Source: an uncultured Paludibacter sp. (GTDB lineage: Bacteria > Bacteroidota > Bacteroidia > Bacteroidales > Paludibacteraceae). From it: a stretch of 32,732 nucleotides of DNA. Under the pieces are notes generated by a model that saw nothing but the letters and a program-made list of their open reading frames with translations, was not told the origin of the DNA and did not search any database. The translations under genes were made by a program, and so were the position numbers. Where the stretch lies: positions 1 to 32,732 of the forward strand of contig CALCBD010000003.1 in NCBI GenBank assembly GCA_937897985.1. Reading direction: 5' to 3'. Positions within the stretch are counted from its first letter, which is position 1, and every line of letters starts with the position of its first letter. Positions 14,482 through 23,474 of this stretch are shown here, one piece after another.

Positions 14482-14964
14482 ATGAAAACAGAATTCTACG
14501 AGTTTAGTGCAGATTCATTGCAGGGCAAAGCCGTAAAAATGAGCAAGTTTAAAGGAAATGTGGTGATTGTGGTGAACACAGCCAGCAAATGTGGTTTTAC
14601 TCCTCAGTACGAAGGGCTTGAAAAATTGTACCGTGAATATAAAGACAGGGGCCTGGTTATACTTGGATTTCCCTGTAATCAGTTTGGCAATCAGGAGCCG
14701 GGTACTGACAAGGAAATTTCGGAAGGATGTATCATCAATTACGGAGTTACTTTTCCAATGTTTGGCAGGATTGAAGTCAATGGAATGTATGCACATCCGA
14801 TATACAAGTACCTCAAGAAAAAGCTGATTGGTTTTCCGACCAGATCAATAAAATGGAATTTTACAAAATTTCTGATTGACAGAAACGGTGTGCCTTACAA
14901 AAGGTTTTCGCCGGCTACAAAGCCCGAAAAAATGAGAAAACACATTGAAAAACTGCTGGCCTGA
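14482..14964 (+). CDS. Glutathione-peroxidase-family thiol peroxidase (cytoplasmic)
   Basis: This 160-residue enzyme reduces peroxides. The peroxidatic Cys37 stands in VNTASKCGFTPQYEGLE, with the other tetrad members Gln71 (FGNQEPG), Trp125 and Asn126 (KWNFTKF). Cys65 (FPCNQF) and Cys83 are also present. Cys83 is at the place of the resolving cysteine of yeast and plant enzymes, so thioredoxin rather than glutathione is the likely reductant. No selenocysteine codon and no signal peptide. It is preceded by a double palindromic operator and followed by a terminator at 14991-15029. Its neighbours are the peroxide-sensing OhrR-type regulator and an exported paralogue. Confidence 0.95.
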   Translation: MKTEFYEFSADSLQGKAVKMSKFKGNVVIVVNTASKCGFTPQYEGLEKLYREYKDRGLVILGFPCNQFGNQEPGTDKEISEGCIINYGVTFPMFGRIEVNGMYAHPIYKYLKKKLIGFPTRSIKWNFTKFLIDRNGVPYKRFSPATKPEKMRKHIEKLLA

Positions 14965-14990
14965 TTGTACGGAAAATATACAGGAAATTT

Positions 14991-15029
14991 AACTGATGAG
15001 TGGAATCTGTAACGATGCACTAATCAGTT
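14991..15029 (+). terminator. Terminator after the first glutathione peroxidase
   Basis: AACTGATGAGTG (14991-15002) pairs with CACTAATCAGTT (15018-15029) with one mismatch, followed by AATTATTTTTAT. Confidence 0.8.
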
Positions 15030-15101
15030 AATTATTTTTATACCTGTGGACATAAACATTTAATATCTGAATCACGTTTATATTACAACTAAGAAATTTT
15101 T

Positions 15102-15557
15102 ATGAATTACGATCAGCTCAAACTTGAAAATCAACTGTGTTTTCCCTTTTATGCCGTTTCGCGTTTAATCATAAGGGCTTATCAGGAAGACCTTGATATG
15201 CTTGAAATTACTTACCCGCAATATCTTGTACTTCTTGTACTTTGGGAGAAAGACGGAATAACAGTCAACGAGATTTCCGAAAAACTGGTGTTGAACACCA
15301 ACACTGTCACTCCATTGCTCAAAAGGATGGAAAAAGTGTCGCTGATTACACGCACTTCGTCGCCCGACGATCTCAGAAAAGTGGTGGTACGTTTGACTGA
15401 AAGCGGAATAAAAATGCGTGAAAAAGCAGCTCAAATCCCGTTTAATCTGATGACAAAATTAAATTTACAATCATCCGAAATTACAATGGAAGAAGTGACG
15501 GCTCTCAAATCAACGTTAAACAAATTAATAATAATGTTAAATAAATCAGAAGGTTAA
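15102..15557 (+). CDS. ohrR: OhrR-type MarR-family peroxide-sensing repressor
   Basis: This 151-residue MarR protein is of the one-cysteine OhrR class. The signature LENQLCFPFYAVSR carries the reactive Cys13. TYPQYLVLLVLWE follows, and Tyr27 and Tyr38 fall at the positions of the two tyrosines that hydrogen-bond the sensor Cys in B. subtilis OhrR. The winged helix spans about 45-100, with recognition region NTNTVTPLLKRMEKVSLI and wing SSPDDLRKVVVRLTESG. Oxidation of Cys13 by organic hydroperoxide releases DNA in known members. It is 5 bp upstream of a second peroxidase gene (an operon). The double palindrome at 14413-14460 before the first peroxidase gene is its likely target. There is no ohr gene in the window; peroxidases take that role. 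Confidence 0.93.
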   Translation: MNYDQLKLENQLCFPFYAVSRLIIRAYQEDLDMLEITYPQYLVLLVLWEKDGITVNEISEKLVLNTNTVTPLLKRMEKVSLITRTSSPDDLRKVVVRLTESGIKMREKAAQIPFNLMTKLNLQSSEITMEEVTALKSTLNKLIIMLNKSEG

Positions 15558-15562
15558 ATAAA

Positions 15563-16111
15563 ATGAAACACAAAATTTTATCCATCGTTCTTTTTGTATT
15601 TTGTGCAGGTTTTATCAGCGCTCAAAATGTTGATTCCTTTTATAATTTTAAAATGAAGGATATCAGGGGAAATGTAGTGTCGCTTGCCGATTATAAAAAC
15701 AAAGTGGTTTTGGTGGTTAATACTGCAAGTAAATGCGGACTGACTCCACAATATGAAGGTCTGGAGGCATTATATCAGAAATATCAGTCGGACGGATTTG
15801 TTATTCTCGGATTTCCCTGTAATCAGTTTCTGGGACAGGAACCCGGAACTTCAGAAGAAATTCAGAAATTTTGCTCAACCAAATACAATGTTACTTTCCC
15901 GCTTTTTGAGAAAATAAATGTTAATGGAAAGAATATCAGTCCTTTGTATCAATTTCTGAAATCGAAACTGGTGCTGGATGGCAACAATGACATCCGGTGG
16001 AATTTTGAGAAATTTTTAATTGATAAAAAAGGGAATCCGGTCAAACGTTTTTCTCCCAAAACAAAGCCGGAGGAATTGACGGCAGATATTGAAACTTTGC
16101 TGAAACAATAA
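15563..16111 (+). CDS. Exported glutathione-peroxidase-family thiol peroxidase
   Basis: This 182-residue paralogue of the enzyme at 14482-14964 carries a signal peptide (KHKILSIVLFVFCAGFISAQ, cleavage near residue 20). It should therefore act in the periplasm. The catalytic residues are complete: Cys58 in VNTASKCGLTPQY, Gln92, Trp146 and Asn147. Cys104 matches the resolving position, and Cys86 lies in GFPCNQF. It is translated from the same transcript as the OhrR-type regulator (5-bp gap) and ends at a terminator at 16131-16160. The pair of enzymes, one cytoplasmic and one exported, gives peroxide defence in both compartments. Confidence 0.95.
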   Translation: MKHKILSIVLFVFCAGFISAQNVDSFYNFKMKDIRGNVVSLADYKNKVVLVVNTASKCGLTPQYEGLEALYQKYQSDGFVILGFPCNQFLGQEPGTSEEIQKFCSTKYNVTFPLFEKINVNGKNISPLYQFLKSKLVLDGNNDIRWNFEKFLIDKKGNPVKRFSPKTKPEELTADIETLLKQ

Positions 16112-16130
16112 GTGAAAACTGCATATTGAG

Positions 16131-16160
16131 AAAGGAGTTGATAACAAAAGCTCCTTTTTT
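16131..16160 (+). terminator. Terminator of the ohrR–gpx operon
   Basis: AAAGGAG (16131-16137) pairs with CTCCTTT (16151-16157), followed by TTTTGTTT. Confidence 0.85.
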
Positions 16161-16253
16161 TGTTTGCATTCACAAAAAATAGCGTTACTTTTATGCCTCA
16201 TTTACTTTGAATAACAATACAGATTCGGTTTAATAGTTTAAAATCAAAATGTT

Positions 16254-16649
16254 ATGCGAAAATCAGAACTTTTATTATTAGTTGTTTCCTTCCTGGTTTT
16301 ATCGGCATGCTCGGGTAATAGTCCGAAGTCAGTTGCCAAAAAATTCAACAAAGCTATTTATACTGCCGATTTTCAGACTGCTAAATCTCTGTGTACCGAT
16401 AATACCAAACAAGCAGTTGATTTCGTGGCAGCTTTTGCTTCGCAAAAAACCGAAAAAATGAAAAAAGCTGATATCAGATATGAAATCACGGAAACAAAAA
16501 TCTCGGATGATGAAAAATCGGCAGATGTAAAAGCAATTATTACAGGCTCAATCAACCTTTCGAACGGCGAAATTAAGGATACGGTAATATCTAAAACACA
16601 TCTCGTAAAAGTAGATGATAAGTGGCTGGTAGATTACAAATTAAAATAA
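16254..16649 (+). CDS. DUF4878-like lipoprotein
   Basis: This 131-residue protein has a lipoprotein signal peptide and lipobox LSAC (Cys19), so it is membrane-anchored. The mature part has the SnoaL/NTF2-like layout of the DUF4878 family: SPKSVAKKFNKAIYTADFQTAKSLCTDNTKQAVDF (helices), then KSADVKAIITGSINLSNGEIKDTVISKTHLVKVDDKWLVDYKL (a beta sheet ending with the typical 'DDKWLVD' strand). The family is non-enzymatic as far as known. Its last 28 bases overlap the next gene, so the two are translated from one message. Confidence 0.85.
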   Translation: MRKSELLLLVVSFLVLSACSGNSPKSVAKKFNKAIYTADFQTAKSLCTDNTKQAVDFVAAFASQKTEKMKKADIRYEITETKISDDEKSADVKAIITGSINLSNGEIKDTVISKTHLVKVDDKWLVDYKLK

Positions 16650-17230
16650 TTTTCCTGCTGTTTGCCGCTTTTATGGCTGTTGCCTGCCACCGTGAAGTCA
16701 ATCCGGATACTGTAGCTTATTATTATTCAACTGATTCGGTAAAGGACGGTGATATTATCCTTCGTAAGAGCTACGGACTTGTGAGTGAGATAATTGCTAT
16801 ACAGCTTCATGATACAATTGATATATCGCACTGCGGAATAATTGTTCGCGATTCGGGTCAAACATTCAGGGTGATTCATTCCCTTTCAAAAAAAGTTTCA
16901 GAAACGGATGGAGTTCAGGAATGCAGCCTGGATGATTTTATGTCCGATAGCCAGCCACAAACAGTAAAAGTGCTCAGATTTAAAAATGATCATGACAACA
17001 GGATTGCACAGGGGGCAGTCAGCTGTTTAACGCGGAAAATTCCTTTCGATGATTCATTTAACAGCGCTGACACTAATTATTTATATTGCTCTGAACTTCC
17101 GATTCATATCATCAGGTCTGCTTACGGAACAGATATAAGTTATGGTGCGGCAAAACCGAAATTTTCAATTTTTCTGAATCCGCTCTATTTCAGGGAAATC
17201 CCTTTTGTCCGCAAAAAACTACCTGAATAG
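16622..17230 (+). CDS. YiiX-type permuted papain-fold lipoprotein
   Basis: This 202-residue protein belongs to the YiiX/YaeF permuted NlpC/P60 amidase-like family. DGDIILRKSYGLVSEII opens the domain; His70 in ISHCGIIV and Cys156 in YLYCSEL form the permuted catalytic pair. The GTG start at 16622, inside the preceding gene in another frame, gives a signal peptide with lipobox AVAC (Cys22), so it is anchored like its neighbour. Family members are proposed to cleave amide or ester bonds in lipids or cell-wall peptides; the substrate here is unknown. The 28-bp overlap suggests translational coupling. Its 3' end overlaps the convergent DUF5686 gene by 12 bp. Confidence 0.88.
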   Translation: MAGRLQIKIIFLLFAAFMAVACHREVNPDTVAYYYSTDSVKDGDIILRKSYGLVSEIIAIQLHDTIDISHCGIIVRDSGQTFRVIHSLSKKVSETDGVQECSLDDFMSDSQPQTVKVLRFKNDHDNRIAQGAVSCLTRKIPFDDSFNSADTNYLYCSELPIHIIRSAYGTDISYGAAKPKFSIFLNPLYFREIPFVRKKLPE

Positions 17231-19810
17231 CGGAATACTTAATTTTACATTCAACTGACTGAACCTGTAATTCTCAAATGAGGTGAAAATTCCTATTCTC
17301 CCCGGGAAGTTGAACCCGATGGAATAACCTGTTTCGATACAGGGTTTCGGATAATTTTCGTTCATTAACAGATTAAAATGAAGTGATTCGTTAAAATGTT
17401 GTTTCTGTAGGAACCCTATACGTTTTAGCAATAAATACTCTGATAACCAGCTGCTATGTAATTCTAACCAATAATCCTTCGACGATGAATAATTTTTTAA
17501 CAGCTCAAACGAATTGTCGAATGTATTTGCAGTAAACATCAACGGAGCTGTCCGGAAATATTTATAATCCGGAGAATATAATTTGCCGTTTGACAGGAAT
17601 TTTCCAGCCGTAATTTTGTAACTGAAATTATCAAATTCGCCTGTTTTCAGTTGCTGGTCGATATTAAACTGAATCACAGTGTATTTCGATTGCTCAGGAG
17701 CATTCCCGATTGAAAATGCATTTTTAAAGATAAATCCGAAGGTGGGATAGTCTGATTTTACATAAATTTTCTTCTCATCCTGAATTCTGTATCTGTAGAA
17801 TGGCGTGAACTGCAGGTTAACCCACATTACGGAAGCAGAATGGTCGGGAAATAAATTCAGATAACCGGCGTCCGGGTAATTCGGCAACGGTTGTTTTCCT
17901 GTAATGTGCAGTGTGGTGTTGTTCTCTAAAAGATGGCGTTTCTCGTACGATGCTCCGGTATTCAGCTTTAATCCGTTGGCAATATAGATTGAATTTTCGG
18001 CTCTGATGTATTGCTGTTGATAAAACATGATTGCATTTTGACCAAAAAATAAAGATGAAAGTGAGTTTAAAAATCGTGAAGTTCCATTATTTCCCTGAAT
18101 ATCAGTGGATGTGTTTCCGAATGAAAAACTGAATTTTCCGTTTGACCCTGGCGTATATTCGTAGCCTGAGTTCATTTCCCAAACAGGAATTTTTCGGGCA
18201 GTGGTATAATAAACGGAAGGGCTGAGAGTGAATTTATTTGATTCGGAAATATTTAAAGAATAAGTGATTTTTTGACCCAGCCAAAATCCATCAACAAAAT
18301 TATACTCTTTAAGAATACCTTTCAATAAGCCATCGTATTTTAAATTTGATTTTTCGCCTGTTTTTATATTACCACCCCAAAGCCATTGCGTTGATTTGTT
18401 TGAATTTGAAACACCGATTTCAATGGAATTATTGGTTGTTTTGACAGATTTTGGAACCTGAATACTGTCCCGTTGAAGGAAACTGGCTGCTTCTTCTTTT
18501 TGCAACGGAACTTTGCGAATGCTTTCCCAATAGGCAGAGTCGCGTAATTCGGCCAGTGAATCAACTTCAATTTTTACCGGTTGTACTTCCTTTATTTCAA
18601 GTGACTCACGCTGAATTTTACTTTCTTCGGGTTCGGACTTTTGCTTCATTAACCTCGCTAAGCGAATGGCATCGCGGGTACTGATTTTATCAGCTTTACT
18701 TAGTTTTGATATCTGCTGATCGACAGCAGTAAGCGAGCCTGTTTTTATGTTCTTTACAGATTCGGCTGTTCTGATTTTTTCTGCCGGTACACTCAGTTTA
18801 ATGTCACTATACTTTATTGATGCATAGTATTTTGCATTACCTTTTACACCCATTGTGCCGATTTTTGAGTTCATCTCGAAAGTAATGGGCAGGAAAACCT
18901 TTGGCTGCACTTCCTGATAATTGATTTTATACCTGCTTACCGTTCCCATTTCTTCGGCCGTCAAATCGACGGCATATATACTCCACAATTTATCAATAAT
19001 ATAAATGTAACCTGAAAAGAGTAAATCATTTTTAAAAACAGGTGTAACTTTTATTTTAAATACCTGATAATGATTATTTTCGGTGATATCTTCGAGCCTG
19101 AATCTGTAATGTTTAAATGCCTGAGGCGACAAGGGCGAAATATATCCCATAAAATCAGCCTGATAAATACTTGATACAGACGTACGCAATCCACCTTTTG
19201 GTGTCATCTCTTTGGGAATAGAGCTTTTAAAGGCAATAACTTTCTGTGTATATTCTGACGGAGAGCGGAAACTTACCTCACTTTGTGATTCGAGTAATAA
19301 TAGCTTGCCAATGAGAGATTTAAGATTCTGATCTTTGATCATCATTTTAAGGACAGCAGGAATATTTTCAATTTTACAACTACCTTTCATGTAGTTAAGT
19401 GCATTGTAACTTTTGACCTGATACAAATGGTAAGGTGCCCATGCAATGGTATGTCGCATGATATTGAGGGCAGGGTTTTCTTTTGATGGTCTGACAAGCA
19501 GTTCGTTGAGCCGGGTTGGTTTTTCGTTCAGAATAATCTCAATTTCAGTGGTTTGTGAACTTATTTCAATTGTTCTTGTTTGATTTTCATATCCAATTGA
19601 ACGGATGTCGAGATGGTAATTTCCCTTGTTTAGTCGTGTCTGGAAATTGCCATTTTCGTCGGCTGCAATTCCCTGGGTAATTTCCGGCAGATAAATGGTG
19701 GCATAGGGTACAGGTTCACCTGAATCAGAAATGATTTTACCTTTCAGATATTGAGCTGAAAGTGGAATCTGAATTAAAATCAGAAAGTTCAGCAATATAA
19801 TTTTCCGCAT
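17219..19810 (-). CDS. DUF5686 outer-membrane-type protein with CarboxypepD_reg-like domain
   Basis: This 863-residue secreted protein has a signal peptide (about 1-19, ending PLSAQ). A carboxypeptidase-regulatory-like beta sandwich follows at about 20-95 (LKGKIISDSGEPVPYATIYLPEITQGIAADENGNF), the same plug-adjacent domain found in SusC/TonB proteins. The DUF5686 region (about 100 to the end) consists of alternating strands and ends in a hydrophobic aromatic strand (NYRFSQLNVKLSIPLF), as expected of an outer-membrane beta barrel. A charged linker rich in Lys/Glu lies near 375-440. There is no TonB box, so it is not an ordinary TonB receptor. Function is unknown. It is monocistronic with TATATTTG at 19835-19842. 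Its stop lies inside the convergent YiiX gene. Confidence 0.88.
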   Translation of the reverse strand: MRKIILLNFLILIQIPLSAQYLKGKIISDSGEPVPYATIYLPEITQGIAADENGNFQTRLNKGNYHLDIRSIGYENQTRTIEISSQTTEIEIILNEKPTRLNELLVRPSKENPALNIMRHTIAWAPYHLYQVKSYNALNYMKGSCKIENIPAVLKMMIKDQNLKSLIGKLLLLESQSEVSFRSPSEYTQKVIAFKSSIPKEMTPKGGLRTSVSSIYQADFMGYISPLSPQAFKHYRFRLEDITENNHYQVFKIKVTPVFKNDLLFSGYIYIIDKLWSIYAVDLTAEEMGTVSRYKINYQEVQPKVFLPITFEMNSKIGTMGVKGNAKYYASIKYSDIKLSVPAEKIRTAESVKNIKTGSLTAVDQQISKLSKADKISTRDAIRLARLMKQKSEPEESKIQRESLEIKEVQPVKIEVDSLAELRDSAYWESIRKVPLQKEEAASFLQRDSIQVPKSVKTTNNSIEIGVSNSNKSTQWLWGGNIKTGEKSNLKYDGLLKGILKEYNFVDGFWLGQKITYSLNISESNKFTLSPSVYYTTARKIPVWEMNSGYEYTPGSNGKFSFSFGNTSTDIQGNNGTSRFLNSLSSLFFGQNAIMFYQQQYIRAENSIYIANGLKLNTGASYEKRHLLENNTTLHITGKQPLPNYPDAGYLNLFPDHSASVMWVNLQFTPFYRYRIQDEKKIYVKSDYPTFGFIFKNAFSIGNAPEQSKYTVIQFNIDQQLKTGEFDNFSYKITAGKFLSNGKLYSPDYKYFRTAPLMFTANTFDNSFELLKNYSSSKDYWLELHSSWLSEYLLLKRIGFLQKQHFNESLHFNLLMNENYPKPCIETGYSIGFNFPGRIGIFTSFENYRFSQLNVKLSIPLFR

Positions 19811-19834
19811 ATTTACATTGAGTATTTAAGCAGA

Positions 19835-19842
19835 CAAATATA
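19835..19842 (-). promoter_or_regulatory. DUF5686 gene promoter -7 element
   Basis: TATATTTG on the minus strand matches TAnnTTTG, 24 nt before the ATG. No clear -33. Confidence 0.5.
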
Positions 19843-19975
19843 TTTAAAATAAATGTAAAGCCCTATGTTTTTGGTGGTTAGTAGTTAAATTTAACATTGT
19901 TTAGACGGAGGTTGCATTATATACAAACATTTTAAATGATCAGGACTTAAGTTTAAGTTTTATAAACATAAAAAA

Positions 19976-20049
19976 GGTGTACCCGTAAGCGCTTGTATCA
20001 AATGTTTTTTGCGTTCTTTTATTTTTGATAAAGCCTTTACGGGTACACC
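19976..20049 (-). terminator. Long hairpin terminator of the leu operon
   Basis: GGTGTACCCGTAA (19976-19988) and TTACGGGTACACC (20037-20049) are perfectly complementary. The stem continues inward (GCTTGTATCAAA with TTTGATAAAGC, one bulge) to about 24 bp. Five T's follow on the minus strand. It lies 27 bp after the leuB stop. Confidence 0.85.
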
Positions 20050-20076
20050 CTCAGAACCTGTTTGAAAATACTTTTT

Positions 20077-21150
20077 CTATAGTTGATTGATATAATTCAC
20101 TACCCATTCACCCACTTCCGAAGTAGAGAATGCTTTTCCGTTATTGGCAATATCTTCGGTAACAACGTTTGCGTCCATGCTGGCGGCAACGGCTTTTCTG
20201 ATCAATGCACCTTCTTCCATCATGCCGAAAGCATATTCGAACATCAGTGCAGCCGACAGGATAGTAGCGAGGGGATTCGCTATGTTCTTCCCTGCAGCCT
20301 GCGGATACGAACCGTGAATTGGCTCAAATACCGATGTATGAATACCTACCGATGCTGATGGTAACATACCGAGTGAACCGGTGATTACTGATGCTTCGTC
20401 GGTAAGTATATCACCGAACAGATTTTCGGTTACGAGTACATCGAAGCTTTTTGGCCATTGAATAATGCGCATTGCAGCATTGTCGACAAACATAAATTCA
20501 GTTTCAATATCAGGGTATTGAGCTGCAATTTCCTGCCCTATCTGACGCCAGAGTCTCGACGAGGCAAGAACATTTGCCTTATCCACGATGGTTACTTTTT
20601 TATTGCGCTGGCCGGCATATTTATAAGCCAGATGAAGGATACGTTCCACTTCTTCGCGGGTATAAACGCAGGTATCGTAAGCGGTATTACCATCTTCGGA
20701 ACGACCCTGTGGTTTTCCGAAATACAGACCACCGGTCAGTTCGCGGATACACATGAAATCGGCACCTTCCACCAGATCAGCCCGGAGTGGCGACTTGTGG
20801 ATTAACGAAGGGAAAGTGGTTACGGGACGAATGTTGGCATACAAACCAAGGTCCTTGCGCATCTTCAGAAGTCCCTGTTCAGGACGTACTTTTGCCGAGG
20901 GATTATTGTCGTATTTCGGATCGCCGATAGCACCAAAAAGTACTGCATCCGATTTCATGCAAAGTTCGTGGGTTGCTTTCGGATAAGGTTCTCCGACTTC
21001 GTCGATGGCACAGGCACCAACGATGGCATATTCATAACTCAGTTCGTGTCCGAATTTTTCACAAACAGCTTTGGTCACATTTAAAGCCTGTTCGACGATT
21101 TCGGGACCAATTCCATCTCCCGGGAGTACTGCAATGTTTAGTTTTTTCAT
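20077..21150 (-). CDS. leuB: 3-Isopropylmalate dehydrogenase
   Basis: This 357-residue NAD-dependent decarboxylating dehydrogenase catalyses the third step of leucine synthesis. With citramalate-derived beta-methylmalate it can also make 2-oxobutyrate for isoleucine. Family motifs: VLPGDGIGPEIVEQ at the N-terminus, LLKMRKDLGLYANIRPV, RELTGGLYFG, VDKANVLASSRLWR (catalytic Lys region), VDNAAMRIIQWPKSFDVLVTENLFGDILTDEA (metal-binding Asp residues), and PIHGSYPQAAGKNIANP (NAD adenine loop). Last gene of the operon, 113 bp after cimA, closed by a strong terminator. Confidence 0.97.
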   Translation of the reverse strand: MKKLNIAVLPGDGIGPEIVEQALNVTKAVCEKFGHELSYEYAIVGACAIDEVGEPYPKATHELCMKSDAVLFGAIGDPKYDNNPSAKVRPEQGLLKMRKDLGLYANIRPVTTFPSLIHKSPLRADLVEGADFMCIRELTGGLYFGKPQGRSEDGNTAYDTCVYTREEVERILHLAYKYAGQRNKKVTIVDKANVLASSRLWRQIGQEIAAQYPDIETEFMFVDNAAMRIIQWPKSFDVLVTENLFGDILTDEASVITGSLGMLPSASVGIHTSVFEPIHGSYPQAAGKNIANPLATILSAALMFEYAFGMMEEGALIRKAVAASMDANVVTEDIANNGKAFSTSEVGEWVVNYINQL

Positions 21151-21263
21151 AAATTTTTGTCCTCTGATTTTCTGAAAGGAATTTTCCTGAAAGCAGGGGT
21201 GCTTTTTTGGAAGTATTTTATTTGTTGTAAAATTATAATTATAAATTCTTGAAAAATAATCAA

Positions 21264-22808
21264 TTATGGAAGATGCGCATAATTAATGACCGGGATATTT
21301 CCCGATTCAAGTATGTTCAGCATTTTCATTGTTGCCTTGATGGCTGCCACTGTTTGGTCACCATGTAACCCTCTTGTTTTGAATGTCTTGCCATCAAATT
21401 TCCAGGTAATGATAGTTTGAACAATAGCATCTGTTTGTCCGCCTGGAGGAATAACCACCACATAATCAAGTAATTCCGGAGTTGGTTTGTTCAGACTTTT
21501 GTAAATTTTCCACATGGCTTTCGAAACGGCATTGAACTGTCCATCGCCGGAAGCAGATTGTTCGTAAATCTGTCCGTTGATCGACATTTTAACCGAAGCC
21601 ATCGGCCTCAAGCCATAGGTAAGCGACAACGAATAATTCATGATTTTGATGCTTTGTTCTTCCTGGGCACTGTTGAGTACATCCGAAACAATGTAAGGTA
21701 ATTCCTCCAGCGAAACCAGCTCCTTCCGGTCACCAAGTTCGATGACCCGCGCAGTTACTTTTTGCATCATTTCGTCATCGAGCTCAATACCAAGCTGTTG
21801 AAGGTTTTTCAGGATGTTGGCTTTCCCTGATGTTTTTCCCAAAGCATATTGCCTCATTCTTCCAAAACGTTCAGGCAGCAAATCATTATAATAAAGATTA
21901 TTTTTATTGTCACCATCGGCATGGATACCGGCAACCTGCGTGAATACATTTTCACCAATCACAGGTTTATTGTGCGGAATCCGTATACCTGAATAAGTTT
22001 CAACCACTTTGCTCACCGAGTTTACCTTCTCTTCGTGCAGATTCGTTTTTACACCGGCATGATCGTGCAAAACAGCCAGTACACTTGTCAGAGGTGCATT
22101 TCCTGCCCTTTCACCCAAACCGTTGACAGTAACATGAATCCCCTTAACACCTGCCTTAACAGCTTCAAACACATTGGCAACTGCCAGATCGTAATCGTTA
22201 TGGGCGTGAAAATCGAAATGAAGTCCTGGGTAACGTTCAATCATTTTCCCGCAGAACAAACGTGTTTCATCCGGATTGAGAATGCCAAGGGTATCGGGCA
22301 ACATAAATCGCTTTATATTTTCCGATTGAAGTGCATTGACTATCTGATACACATATTCTTCCGATTCGCGCATACCATTCGACCAGTCCTCAAGGTAAAC
22401 GTTCACCGAAATTCCCATTTCGTTGGCGAAAGAAATTACCTGTTTGATGTCAGCTATGTGTTGTTCGGGAGTTTTTTTTAGCTGGTAGGTACAATGCTTG
22501 GATGAGCCTTTACAAAGCAGATTGATGACTTCGCATCCGGCATTTTTTATCCATTCGAGCGAAGTACGTCCATCTACAAATCCAAGTACTTCAACTTTTT
22601 GGATATGTCCGTTTTTACGGGCCCATTTTGCAACCCTTTTTACGGAATCGAATTCACCTTCCGACACCCGGGCAGATGCAATTTCAATGCGGTCCACGCA
22701 TAGCTCTTCGAGTAAAAGCCTTGCAATACTCAGTTTTTCCTGTGCCGCAAACGATACTCCGGAAGTTTGTTCTCCATCCCGAAGGGTAGTATCCATTATT
22801 TCTATCAT
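21264..22808 (-). CDS. cimA: Alpha-isopropylmalate/citramalate synthase family protein (probable citramalate synthase)
   Basis: This 514-residue HMGL-like TIM-barrel enzyme is distinct from the LeuA in the same operon. MDTTLRDGEQTSGVSF (substrate and metal site), HFDFHAHNDYDLAVANVFEAVKAG (metal-binding HxH), NGLGERAGNAPL and the C-terminal LeuA-type regulatory domain (about 385-510, LRPMASVKMSINGQIYEQSASGDGQFNAVSKAMW) are present. A second synthase beside leuABCD most likely condenses acetyl-CoA with pyruvate to citramalate, which LeuCD and LeuB then convert to 2-oxobutyrate for isoleucine. A second isopropylmalate synthase or a re-citrate-like activity cannot be excluded from sequence. The Ile codons in the leader peptide support the isoleucine role. 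A palindromic repeat separates it from leuD. Confidence 0.82.
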   Translation of the reverse strand: MIEIMDTTLRDGEQTSGVSFAAQEKLSIARLLLEELCVDRIEIASARVSEGEFDSVKRVAKWARKNGHIQKVEVLGFVDGRTSLEWIKNAGCEVINLLCKGSSKHCTYQLKKTPEQHIADIKQVISFANEMGISVNVYLEDWSNGMRESEEYVYQIVNALQSENIKRFMLPDTLGILNPDETRLFCGKMIERYPGLHFDFHAHNDYDLAVANVFEAVKAGVKGIHVTVNGLGERAGNAPLTSVLAVLHDHAGVKTNLHEEKVNSVSKVVETYSGIRIPHNKPVIGENVFTQVAGIHADGDNKNNLYYNDLLPERFGRMRQYALGKTSGKANILKNLQQLGIELDDEMMQKVTARVIELGDRKELVSLEELPYIVSDVLNSAQEEQSIKIMNYSLSLTYGLRPMASVKMSINGQIYEQSASGDGQFNAVSKAMWKIYKSLNKPTPELLDYVVVIPPGGQTDAIVQTIITWKFDGKTFKTRGLHGDQTVAAIKATMKMLNILESGNIPVINYAHLP

Positions 22809-22813
22809 AAAGA

Positions 22814-22878
22814 CTAATGTGCCAATTAGTCAATATGCCAATATGCCGGTAACCGGCACATTAGCATATTGGCATATT
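22814..22878. repeat. Palindromic repeat between leuD and cimA
   Basis: AATATGCCAATATGC (22832-22846) is perfectly complementary to GCATATTGGCATATT (22864-22878), with an inner palindrome GCCGGT-A-ACCGGC. A second, competing pair is CTAATGTGCC (22814-22823) with GGCACATTAG (22855-22864). The repeat touches the leuD stop and ends 5 bp before the cimA start. Its wording (AATATGCC/AATGTGCC) is of a type found as dispersed repeats in the phylum. Confidence 0.85.
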
Positions 22879-23464
22879 ATTTAATTGTTTTTTCGTAAGC
22901 TTCAATCAAATCTTTTTTACTTAACAAATAGTCGATATCACCCAATCCTTTCAGCAAACATTCTTTTTTGTAGGGATTGATGGCAAATTTTTCAGAATTG
23001 CCGGTCGAATTATTTGTAATTGTCTGTTCTTCAAGATTAATTGTCAGCGTTGACTTTGCATCGTTATTGACCGAAGTGAAAATTTCAGCCAGAAATTCTG
23101 ATGAAACAACAACCGGCAACACAGCATTGTTCAGGGCATTGTTTTGAAAAATATCGGCAAAAAAGCTCGATACAACTACCTTAAAACCATATCCGGCGAT
23201 GGCCCACGCTGCATGTTCGCGACTCGAACCCGAACCGAAATTTTTACCTGCAACGAGAATTGAACCTGAAAATTCAGGGCTGTTCAAAACAAAATCAGCC
23301 TTTGGACTTCCGTCTTTATTGTATCGCCAATCGGCAAAAAGGTTATCTCCGAATCCGTTCTTATCTGTTGCTTTCAGAAAGCGGGCAGGTATAATCTGAT
23401 CAGTATCCACATTCTCGATGGGTAGCGGTACAACTGTCGATGTTAATGTTAAAAATTTTTCCAT
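22877..23464 (-). CDS. leuD: 3-Isopropylmalate dehydratase small subunit
   Basis: This 195-residue swivel domain of isopropylmalate isomerase pairs with LeuC to convert 2- to 3-isopropylmalate (and citramalate to methylmalate). Motifs: PLPIENVDTDQIIPARFLK at the N-terminus and the substrate loop GKNFGSGSSREHAAWAI. Length is normal. It starts 11 bp from the left terminal repeat of the GxxExxY element, which separates it from its partner leuC. Translation from the operon message may now depend on sequence inside the element. Confidence 0.97.
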   Translation of the reverse strand: MEKFLTLTSTVVPLPIENVDTDQIIPARFLKATDKNGFGDNLFADWRYNKDGSPKADFVLNSPEFSGSILVAGKNFGSGSSREHAAWAIAGYGFKVVVSSFFADIFQNNALNNAVLPVVVSSEFLAEIFTSVNNDAKSTLTINLEEQTITNNSTGNSEKFAINPYKKECLLKGLGDIDYLLSKKDLIEAYEKTIK

Positions 23465-23474
23465 TTTAAAATCA

